A stretch of 64,000 nt of DNA from Lachnospiraceae bacterium (GTDB lineage: Bacteria > Bacillota > Clostridia > Lachnospirales > Lachnospiraceae): positions 1 to 64,000 of the forward strand of contig JAILKJ010000082.1 of the NCBI GenBank assembly GCA_024693845.1. The letters are read 5' to 3'. A program made the translations under genes and the position numbers. Each line of letters opens with the position of its first letter. The stretch's first letter is position 1. This document shows, piece by piece, positions 43,771-51,387 of the stretch. The notes under the pieces were generated by a model. It saw nothing but the letters and a program-made list of their open reading frames with translations, searched no databases and was not told where the DNA came from.

Positions 43771-44618
43771 GATGGGAAGATAAATATTGGGGCCTTTTTC
43801 TGGCGGCGCTTTTGTTTCTGGCAGCGGTGGCTCTGTCGAAGCGTCCGGATCCGGAAAGCGGGGAAAGCGGGTTGAAAAGGGGTCTGCTCGCGTTGAGCAT
43901 CTGCGGTCTGCTGTCGTATCTGATCACCATCGGTCCCCTTACCTACAACCTTTTGCAAAAGGCGGGGATAACGGACGGTGAGTATGAGCATCTGTTTCAC
44001 CTGTGGCAGTACCCCGTGATCCTGCCGCTTTCCGGCAGTTTTGTGTTGCTTCTTGCCTGCAGGGAAGGGGAAAAGAAAAGGTATGCCATAATGGTAGGGT
44101 TGCTCTTTTGCCTGTTCCTGCTCTCGGGAGACCTGATCTTCACCGGCTTTGAATCGGAGAAGGTTGCGGTGAAGCTGACGGAAAAGGAGTGCAGGGAAAG
44201 TTATGATCTGGTCCTTCGGGATGCAGCATCCCGGGGAGAAAAGGCCACTGTCTGGGGACCGGCATTCTGGATGGCTGAGAGCCGCATGTATGACAGCGAT
44301 CTCTATCCCGTATACGGGAAGGATACGGAGCAAAGGCCTGAGTATTACGGGCAGGAGCTTCTGACCATGAAGCAGGGCTTTGACCGGTATGAGGATCCCG
44401 AGAGTCCCCTTGTGAACATGGAGGACCAGCTGGGAGCCATCGCCAACACCCTGAATCTGTATCCGGATCAGGATTGCCGCTATGTGGCTGTTTTTTCGGC
44501 GGAGGCCCGGGGCGGCAGCGCCGATACGGATGCCATTTTTGAGAGCTGCGGCTATGAGGCCGTGGGCGCCACCGATAAACTGAGGATCTATCATCATGGA
44601 TCCGTATCAGAGCAATGA
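43746..44618 (+). CDS. Membrane/soluble partner protein, module copy 1, second half
   Basis: The function is not recognised. The 290-residue protein has about four membrane spans (to residue about 130) and then an outer or soluble domain with RMYDSDLYPVYGKD and a C-terminal YVAVFSAEARGG. That domain resembles the middle of the protein at 45705 (RMYNSNIDLWYVRKG), which supports a duplicated gene pair. The start is uncertain: ATG 43746 has GGAG nine bases upstream, and ATG 43731 is also possible; both overlap the preceding gene. Together with 42820 it looks like one ancestral protein split in two by a coupled overlap. Confidence 0.68.
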   Translation: MDIILYFLRWEDKYWGLFLAALLFLAAVALSKRPDPESGESGLKRGLLALSICGLLSYLITIGPLTYNLLQKAGITDGEYEHLFHLWQYPVILPLSGSFVLLLACREGEKKRYAIMVGLLFCLFLLSGDLIFTGFESEKVAVKLTEKECRESYDLVLRDAASRGEKATVWGPAFWMAESRMYDSDLYPVYGKDTEQRPEYYGQELLTMKQGFDRYEDPESPLVNMEDQLGAIANTLNLYPDQDCRYVAVFSAEARGGSADTDAIFESCGYEAVGATDKLRIYHHGSVSEQ

Positions 44619-44658
44619 GAAGTTTTGACGGCTGCATAACGGGATTTTAAGGAGAAAA

Positions 44659-45708
44659 ATGTTAGCATTGGGTTACCTTGCAAGCTTCATATGGATGGTG
44701 ATCCTCCCGATCCTGTCGGGAGCTGTTTTGCTGCCCTTTTTCAGAAGATCAGGCAAAACGGAAGGGATCATGACCTTCAGCTTTGCTTCGGGCCTCGTGA
44801 TCCATTACGTGATCTATGAGGTGCTGGTGCTCATCGGCGGAGGGCTGGATCTGGGGATGAGGAAAGTGACCCTGATCTTTGCTGCTTTTGTCCTGCTTTT
44901 TTCCTGCGCGGGTCTTGTGATCCTGATAAAGAACAGAACCGTCCTTACGGGAGTAAGGCCCCCTTCACCGAAGGCGGATCCCTGTTTATGGATCGGGGTT
45001 CTTCTGGTGCTGGTGCAGATCGGAGCGATCCTGATCCTGGCTACGCCGGATCTGGACGATGCTTTTTATTCGGGTCTTTCCTCCATGAGTCTGGCCCAGG
45101 ATTATCTGCTGGAAAAGGATGCCTACTATGGTCTGATGTCCAAACAGATCGAAAGCCGTTATATCTTAAGCGGTCTGCCGGTGTACCAGGGGGCTCTGTC
45201 CTACCTGTCCTTCGGCCTGCACCCGCTGATCATCCAGCATAACCTGTTTCCCCTGTTCTATATTCCCCTGGCTTACGCCCTGTTCTATCGGATCGGTGCT
45301 CAGCTTATGGGAGAAAAGGGCCGGCGGGGGTTATTTTTCCTGCTTCTTGCACTGGTGCATCTGGTGGGAAATTACTATGTCTTCAGTCCGGAGAACTTCC
45401 TTGTGACGCGTCTGTGGCAGGGAAAGGCTCTGTTTGTGGGGATCGGGATCCCCTTTATCTATCTGGTCTGCCATCTGGCGGCGGAAAAAAGAGACAGGGT
45501 ATCGGCCACTGCGTGGATACTTTTGGGGGCGGCCATGATCGCTACTACCTTCATGGGAGAAACAGGCCTGTATCTGGCCCCTGCCATGGTGATGGCGCTA
45601 ATGCTTGCCATTGCCATTGTCGATAAAAGATGGAAACTGATGATCGGTGCGTTTTGCTGCTGTCTGCCTGAGGCGGCCATGCTGATCTTTTTGTTGAAAG
45701 GAAAATGA
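44659..45708 (+). CDS. Polytopic membrane protein, module copy 2, first half
   Basis: The 349-residue protein has about nine hydrophobic spans and an AAGGAG ribosome site before ATG 44659. An outer-loop motif TPDLDDAFYSGL resembles acidic GT-C loops, and RLWQGKALFVGIGIPFIYLV matches the paralogous protein at 42820. Its product ends in a basic LLKGK, and the next gene starts inside its stop (45705-45708). It resembles multi-span proteins of unknown function in clostridial polysaccharide loci, possibly DUF6077; a transfer or flippase role is only a guess. The DLDD motif is lacking in the 42820 paralogue, which could mean that copy is not catalytic. Confidence 0.72.
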   Translation: MLALGYLASFIWMVILPILSGAVLLPFFRRSGKTEGIMTFSFASGLVIHYVIYEVLVLIGGGLDLGMRKVTLIFAAFVLLFSCAGLVILIKNRTVLTGVRPPSPKADPCLWIGVLLVLVQIGAILILATPDLDDAFYSGLSSMSLAQDYLLEKDAYYGLMSKQIESRYILSGLPVYQGALSYLSFGLHPLIIQHNLFPLFYIPLAYALFYRIGAQLMGEKGRRGLFFLLLALVHLVGNYYVFSPENFLVTRLWQGKALFVGIGIPFIYLVCHLAAEKRDRVSATAWILLGAAMIATTFMGETGLYLAPAMVMALMLAIAIVDKRWKLMIGAFCCCLPEAAMLIFLLKGK

Positions 45709-47411
45709 GGATGCTGACAGGATACGGAGATATCTTTTTGAAAATAAAAGAATACTTCGGTTATGGCGCTGTCATGACCCTGTTTTTGTGCGCCCTTTTA
45801 TTCTTCCTTGCCATGCGGGAGAAGGAAAGAAGCCTTAAGATCTATCTGGTCTATCTGGGGATCGTGGCAGTGGGCATGCTCAATCCGCTGACGGTTTATG
45901 TGCTGGATAAGACCAACAACCTGACGGTGTTTGAGCGCTTTTTCTGGCTTATGCTCTCGCCGGTCTGTCTGGCGGCAGCGGGGGGTGTCATCGGAAAAGG
46001 TAAGCGGATGCTTACTATTTGTCTGCCTTTGCTTTTGCTGCTCTGCGGACGGAGCGTTTTTACCGAGATCGAGTACCAGAAGGCGGAGAACGCCTGCAAG
46101 ATCAGCAAGGAGGCCATTGAGGTATCGGATATCATCATGCGGGACTACGAGGGCCTGCCTGCGGATGCGAAGATCGAGCCGAACCGGAGAGGATTTGAGA
46201 ACAGTAAGAGACCCAGGGCGGCCATAACGGAGCCTCTCTGCGGCGAGGTGCGCATGTACAATTCCAACATCGATCTTTGGTATGTGCGAAAGGGCTTCGG
46301 GAATGCCAAAACCCACAGATACAAAAAGGTGGCAAACTATCTGTCCCTGTCCAACGAGGAGATCCCGGTCAAGAAGCTGATCAAAAAACTGTATCAGAGA
46401 GACTTTCGGTATTTTGTTCTGGGAGACTGGCAGACACTGACCGGCAAGGTGGGGATCTATGACATTCAGCAGATCGGCCGGGCCGGCAGATATACCGTCT
46501 ATAAATACACCCCCAAAGGGCTGATCTCCATACGGCATTTTTCCAATGAGGAAGATCTGGGCTGCATGAGCTATCTGATCAAACTCTATTCCGGTGAGCT
46601 GATCGTTGTGGACGGCGGACGGCCTTCCATGTCCCTGCAGCTGACGGATGCCATCAAGGAGGAGGGTGGGCATGTTAAGGCATGGATCATTACCCATCCC
46701 CATGACGATCATGCGGGAGTGCTGGCCTCGATCCTGGAGGCGGAGTGGGATAAGTCCGAGATCACCATCGATCAGATCTATCTGGGTGAATGGGACTGGG
46801 ATGCCGTAAATGAGCAGAACCTGCGGACGGATTTCGTCTATTACCTGAAAAGCAACCTGGATAAACGCGACAATGTGACCTATCTCAAGACCGGAGATGT
46901 GGTGGAACTGGGAGAAAAGTACCATATCAGGGTACTCCATACCTGTAACGAAACGGTGACCGAGAATTCGGGCAATATCTTAAACGACGGATCTATGGTA
47001 TTTTTGCTGCAGTCCGTTAAGGAGGACATGCTGTTCCTGGGAGATATCGGAGATAACAATCCTTCCCTTCGGGCAGATGAGGGGATCACCGATGACAAGA
47101 TCGGAGAGGGGAGCAAAATGGGACGCCTTCTGGCGGATGAGATCCTTGCCCAACTGACAGAGAAGGATCTTAAGAGGATCCGGATCCTGCAGGTATCCCA
47201 TCACGGCAACAACCTGATGCCCGATTATTTCTATGAGAAGATCTCCCCAAAACTGGCCTATTTCGATGCACCTGACTGGCTGATGAACAACCGCATGAAA
47301 GATACGGGAGAGAAGGGCAGTTACACCACACCTCACTACCGGGATCTGATGAAGAAGATCGGTGCATCCATCGTCAGCTACTATGAAGATAAAGAGTACA
47401 CACTGGAGTAA
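45705..47411 (+). CDS. Membrane-domain / metallo-beta-lactamase-fold fusion protein
   Basis: The 568-residue protein starts with four to five membrane spans (about 15-125). A soluble segment follows (about 125-280), matching the end of the protein at 43746. A metallo-beta-lactamase domain runs from about 285 to 568. The metal motif is complete: THPHDDHAG (His331, His333, Asp335, His336), then LGDIGD and QVSHHGNN, an arrangement like the ComEC-type or competence-related MBL hydrolases. The MBL part would face the side decided by the last span; I infer outside if the preceding segment is outer. ATG 45705 overlaps the previous stop, with ATG 45711 also possible. A hydrolytic role on a phosphodiester or lipid-linked glycan is speculative. 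Confidence 0.8.
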   Translation: MRMLTGYGDIFLKIKEYFGYGAVMTLFLCALLFFLAMREKERSLKIYLVYLGIVAVGMLNPLTVYVLDKTNNLTVFERFFWLMLSPVCLAAAGGVIGKGKRMLTICLPLLLLLCGRSVFTEIEYQKAENACKISKEAIEVSDIIMRDYEGLPADAKIEPNRRGFENSKRPRAAITEPLCGEVRMYNSNIDLWYVRKGFGNAKTHRYKKVANYLSLSNEEIPVKKLIKKLYQRDFRYFVLGDWQTLTGKVGIYDIQQIGRAGRYTVYKYTPKGLISIRHFSNEEDLGCMSYLIKLYSGELIVVDGGRPSMSLQLTDAIKEEGGHVKAWIITHPHDDHAGVLASILEAEWDKSEITIDQIYLGEWDWDAVNEQNLRTDFVYYLKSNLDKRDNVTYLKTGDVVELGEKYHIRVLHTCNETVTENSGNILNDGSMVFLLQSVKEDMLFLGDIGDNNPSLRADEGITDDKIGEGSKMGRLLADEILAQLTEKDLKRIRILQVSHHGNNLMPDYFYEKISPKLAYFDAPDWLMNNRMKDTGEKGSYTTPHYRDLMKKIGASIVSYYEDKEYTLE

Positions 47412-47420
47412 GAAAGCAAG

Positions 47421-49154
47421 ATGAAAGCAAAGATGAAACGCGGCCTTTGGACCCTGTTCTGGATCCTGGTATTGGCCATGACCATATGGGGAACCTACAA
47501 GGCCATCTTTTTCGGCAACGATATCGACGAATCCTATGCCATCACCCAGTCCTACAGACTGGTGCTGGGAGACCGGCTGTTTAAGGATATGTGGGAGGTG
47601 CATCAGACCTCGGCGGTCTTTATGGCGCCCTTTATCTATATCTACCGCATCTTGGCGGGTAACACCATCGGTATCGTGGTATTTCTGCGTGCTGTGGGGT
47701 GCTTTTGCTCCCTGCTTACCGCAGCCCTGTTTTTCGTTGCCCTCAGGGGTTATACGGACAAACGGGTTGCCCTCATGCTTTCTCTGATCGTCTATAACTA
47801 TACGCCCAAGTATATCCAGGTGCCGGAGTTCTGTCTTCTGGGCTTTTTGTTTACCATCTGCCTTGTCAGCTGCCTGCTGCTTTATCTGAAACGGGACAAG
47901 CTGTTTTGGATGGTCATGGCGGGAATCTCCATGGCGGGTTGCGTCCTTGCCTATCCGCTGGCGGCGGTGGCTGCGGTTGTGATCTTTGTGCTGGCTTATC
48001 TGATCCTGCGCGGAAAGGCAGATAACTCAAAAGCGCTGAAGGCGGTGCTTATCATGGCAGCCACGGATGTGATCTTGGGGGCGGCATTTCTGGCGATCAT
48101 TTTTTCCGCCCTGTCTCTTTCCGATTTTACCCGCAATATCCAATATATCCTCATGGACGGCGCCCATCAGATCCCCATGTATGTCAAGGCTTACCGGGGA
48201 CTGATCGAGGCCGTGGACCTGCAGCGTTATCCCCTTATCGGCATGGTGATCGTGGAGATCGTATCCTTTGTGATGCGGAAAAAAGGCAAGGGTGAGGCAA
48301 CAAGCCGCCTTAAGACGCCCTTCTTACTCCTGTGCATGGCCGGCGGTGTTTTGTTCATGATCCAGACCCGGGGCAAGGAGGGGATCCGCTTTGTGGATCT
48401 GTCCTACTGGATGTATTCGATCCTGCCGGGCCTGTTCTATGTCAATTACCGGATGCCTTATCTTTCCGGGAAGAAGGAAGCATCCAAGGAGGAGATTTTT
48501 TCGGGAAAAATGCACTTCCTGCTTTTGTGGATCCCCCTCAGCGTTTTCATCGCAGCTTATTTCCAGTCGAACCTGTCGCTGTATGCCAACGGCGGTCTGA
48601 TCCTGCCGGCGCTGCTTTTGCAGCTGGTGATGTTTTATTCCCAAAGATCGGACAGCCTTCCCTCCCGCGGATATATGATCTATATCCTGCTGTTGTTCCT
48701 GACGATCCGTTGCATCTGTATCCGCTTTACCTCGGTGCAGCCCAGGACCATCTTCGATCCCATGTTTGATACGGCGGTGGGACCGCTGAAGGGAGTCTAT
48801 CAGACCAATTCCGAGCATATCATGTATCACTCGAAACTGGATATGATCCAGCAGCATGTAACGGTGGACGATACGCTGCTGTACATGGGCTCCGATACCT
48901 ATCTGTACTTCTTCGTGGGTAATCAGGTGGGAATATCCTCCACCATCAGTACACCCACCTTTGACGAGGCTCTGGTGGCCTACTATGAGCTCTATCCGGA
49001 GAAGATGCCCACAGTCATCGCACTGGACAAGTATTATACGAGCCTGGAACAGCTGGAGGAGAATGAGACCTTCTATAAGTGGTTGTCGGAAAACTATGAT
49101 ATAGAGAATCCGGATGAGAGCTATTTTGTGGATATGATCTATCCGAGGCGGTAA
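47421..49154 (+). CDS. GT-C-like polytopic membrane glycosyltransferase, copy 2
   Basis: The 577-residue protein is the paralogue of the one at 40923. After its first span it has FFGNDIDESYAITQSYRLVL and MWEVHQTSA, with the DIDE acidic loop typical of GT-C enzymes. About twelve spans follow, and then a soluble C-terminus containing SSTISTPTFDEALVAYY, parallel to copy 1. It follows the MBL fusion by nine bases. It probably transfers a sugar from a polyprenyl phosphate to the exported polymer. The divergence between the copies suggests different donors or acceptors. It closes the six-gene membrane block before the second exporter. Confidence 0.8.
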   Translation: MKAKMKRGLWTLFWILVLAMTIWGTYKAIFFGNDIDESYAITQSYRLVLGDRLFKDMWEVHQTSAVFMAPFIYIYRILAGNTIGIVVFLRAVGCFCSLLTAALFFVALRGYTDKRVALMLSLIVYNYTPKYIQVPEFCLLGFLFTICLVSCLLLYLKRDKLFWMVMAGISMAGCVLAYPLAAVAAVVIFVLAYLILRGKADNSKALKAVLIMAATDVILGAAFLAIIFSALSLSDFTRNIQYILMDGAHQIPMYVKAYRGLIEAVDLQRYPLIGMVIVEIVSFVMRKKGKGEATSRLKTPFLLLCMAGGVLFMIQTRGKEGIRFVDLSYWMYSILPGLFYVNYRMPYLSGKKEASKEEIFSGKMHFLLLWIPLSVFIAAYFQSNLSLYANGGLILPALLLQLVMFYSQRSDSLPSRGYMIYILLLFLTIRCICIRFTSVQPRTIFDPMFDTAVGPLKGVYQTNSEHIMYHSKLDMIQQHVTVDDTLLYMGSDTYLYFFVGNQVGISSTISTPTFDEALVAYYELYPEKMPTVIALDKYYTSLEQLEENETFYKWLSENYDIENPDESYFVDMIYPRR

Positions 49155-49156
49155 GG

Positions 49157-49186
49157 TTGAAATAAGCCCCTGTTTTATAGTATAAT
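49157..49186 (+). promoter_or_regulatory. Promoter for the second ABC exporter
   Basis: TTGAAA (49157-49162), 18 bases, TATAAT (49181-49186), 36 bases before ATG 49222. It marks the start of a new transcription unit. Confidence 0.72.
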
Positions 49187-49221
49187 AGACGGAAATGTAT
49201 CAAGTATAAAGAGTAATTGCC

Positions 49222-50043
49222 ATGAATGAAAACAAACCGCTTCTGAAGGAGCTTTGGACCAGCAGAGCCCTGATCTGGAAGCTTGCCAAAAATGATTTTA
49301 AGACCAGATATGCAGGATCCTATCTGGGGATCATCTGGGCCTTTATCCAACCGGTGATCACGGTGCTGGTGTACTGGCTCGTGTTCGAGAAGGGCTTTTC
49401 CGCCAAGCCGGAGCTTTTTGCTTCGGGCCTTGAGGTGCCTTTTGTGGTCTATCTGACCAGCGGTCTGGTTCCCTGGTTTTATTTTTCCGAGAGCATCACC
49501 CATTCCACCAATGCACTGATCGAGTATCATTACCTGGTCAAAAAGGTGGTCTTTCAGATCAGTATCCTCCCGGCAGTCAAGGTGGTGGCAGCCTGCTTCA
49601 TCCACGGCTTTTTCATCGGGGTTTTGTATCTGATCTATCTGTGCTACGGCTTCGGCGTGCATCTTTACAACATTCAGATACTGTATTACAGCTTTTGCAT
49701 GATGGCCCTTGTACTTGCCGTCAGCTATACCTTCTGTTCGGTGGTGATCTTTTTCAGGGATCTTTCCCAGATCGTGGCCATCGGACTGCAGATCGGTATG
49801 TGGGCCACTCCCATCATGTGGTCTGTATCCAATCTGGAGGGACATCCCCTTTTGCTGACCATCTTCAAGATCAACCCTCTGTATTATGTGGTCATGGGCT
49901 ACCGTGAGGCACTGTTCGGAGGAAGGTGGTTCTTCCAGGATTGGAAGATGACCCTGTATTTCTGGTGTGTGACCATACTGTTGTTCCTGCTGGGCAGGAC
50001 CGTGTTTAACCGGCTCAGGGTACATTTTGCGGATGTGCTCTGA
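49222..50043 (+). CDS. ABC-2 type polysaccharide exporter permease (second system)
   Basis: The 273-residue protein is a Wzm/TagG-like permease with six spans: TRYAGSYLGIIWAFIQPVITVLVYWLVF at the N-terminus (read in two pieces), SGLVPWFYFSESITHSTNAL, LVKKVVFQISILPAVKV, and a C-terminal FKINPLYYVVMGYREALF, all hallmarks of the family. It differs clearly from the permease at 32565. With the ATPase at 50067 (23 bases downstream) it would export a lipid-linked polymer. Two complete, distinct exporters in one locus suggest two polymers or a polymer and a modified form. Confidence 0.93.
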   Translation: MNENKPLLKELWTSRALIWKLAKNDFKTRYAGSYLGIIWAFIQPVITVLVYWLVFEKGFSAKPELFASGLEVPFVVYLTSGLVPWFYFSESITHSTNALIEYHYLVKKVVFQISILPAVKVVAACFIHGFFIGVLYLIYLCYGFGVHLYNIQILYYSFCMMALVLAVSYTFCSVVIFFRDLSQIVAIGLQIGMWATPIMWSVSNLEGHPLLLTIFKINPLYYVVMGYREALFGGRWFFQDWKMTLYFWCVTILLFLLGRTVFNRLRVHFADVL

Positions 50044-50066
50044 TCCCGAAAGTAAGAGAAGAATTT

Positions 50067-51362
50067 ATGTCAGAACAAGCAACGGCCCCTGTAGTCATAG
50101 AGGTCAGCCATCTTAACAAAATATACCGCCTGTACGACAAGCCTTCGGACAGGCTTCGGGAATCCCTGGGACTTACCAGACATCCCAGGTCCCGTGAACA
50201 CCATGCCTTAAGGGACGTGTCCTTTTCCGTGCGAAAAGGTGAGAGCATCGGCATCATCGGCACTAACGGTTCGGGTAAATCCACGATCCTCAAGATCATC
50301 ACCGGCGTGCTGGGAAGAACGAGCGGCGAGCTCATGGTGGACGGCAGGATCTCGGCCCTTCTGGAACTGGGTGCCGGCTTCAACATGGAATATACGGGTA
50401 TAGAGAACGTCTATCTGAACGGCACCATGATGGGCTTTACGAAGGAGGAGATCGACAGACGGCTTCCGGCGATCCTGGAGTTTGCCGACATCGGCGATTT
50501 CGCCACTCAGCCCGTCAAGACCTATTCCTCGGGTATGTTCGTGCGTCTGGCTTTTGCCGTGGCCATCAATATCGATCCGGAGATCCTTATCGTGGATGAA
50601 GCCTTATCCGTGGGAGATGTATTTTTCCAGATGAAGTGCTTCCACAAATTTGAGGAGTTCAAGGCCCAGGGCAAGACGATCCTGTTTGTCAGCCATGACT
50701 TATCCTCCATTGCCAAATACTGCGACAGGGTCATCCTGTTGAACAAGGGCGTAAAGTTAGCAGAGGGTAACCCGAAGGACATGATCAACATGTACAAGAA
50801 GGTCATGGTGGGGCAGCTGGATACGGAGACGCTTCAGACGGTTTCCGAGAAAAGTGCACTTACCACCCAGGCGGCTCCGGCAGGGAGCTGGCGCGAGAAC
50901 TTCACCGTCAATGAGGATGTCATAGATTACGGAGAGCGGCAGGCGGAGATCGTGGACTTTGCGGTGGTGGATAACAGCGGAGCCTATACCAATCTGCTGC
51001 AGAAAGGAGAATCTTTTTCGGTGAAGGCCAGGATCCGTTTCAACGAAACGGTGAAGGATCCTATTTTTACCTTTACGATCAAAAACCCCAAGGGAACGGA
51101 CATTACGGGCACCAACACCATGTATGAGCGGGTGGAGACCGGCGTGTGTGAAAAGGGACAGGAGAGGATCGTGACTTATACGCAGAATCTGGATCTGCAG
51201 GGGGGAGATTATCTGATCTCCCTGGGATGTACAGGATATCGCGAGGATCAGTTCGTGGTCTATCACAGGCTGTATGATCTGATCGGCATCTCCGTGATCT
51301 CGGACAAGAATACGGTGGGTTACTACGACATGAACACGAAGATCACGGTGGAGAAAGTTTGA
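50067..51362 (+). CDS. ABC exporter ATPase with Wzt-type C-terminal domain (second system)
   Basis: The 431-residue protein has a nucleotide-binding domain (about 1-240): Walker A GIIGTNGSGKSTIL, signature YSSGMFVRLAFAVAI, Walker B EILIVDEALSVGD and switch FVSHDLSS. A C-terminal beta domain follows (about 275-431) with VDFAVVDNSGAYTNLLQKGE and TFTIKNPKGTDITGTNT, the jelly-roll carbohydrate-binding domain of Wzt. In characterised Wzt proteins this domain recognises the finished non-reducing end. Its presence here but not in the ATPase at 33552 implies recognition of a different, end-capped polymer. The kinase and HAD genes downstream might help make such an end modification. Confidence 0.93.
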   Translation: MSEQATAPVVIEVSHLNKIYRLYDKPSDRLRESLGLTRHPRSREHHALRDVSFSVRKGESIGIIGTNGSGKSTILKIITGVLGRTSGELMVDGRISALLELGAGFNMEYTGIENVYLNGTMMGFTKEEIDRRLPAILEFADIGDFATQPVKTYSSGMFVRLAFAVAINIDPEILIVDEALSVGDVFFQMKCFHKFEEFKAQGKTILFVSHDLSSIAKYCDRVILLNKGVKLAEGNPKDMINMYKKVMVGQLDTETLQTVSEKSALTTQAAPAGSWRENFTVNEDVIDYGERQAEIVDFAVVDNSGAYTNLLQKGESFSVKARIRFNETVKDPIFTFTIKNPKGTDITGTNTMYERVETGVCEKGQERIVTYTQNLDLQGGDYLISLGCTGYREDQFVVYHRLYDLIGISVISDKNTVGYYDMNTKITVEKV

Positions 51363-51387
51363 GAGGGGACTTTTGGGAGGATATGGC

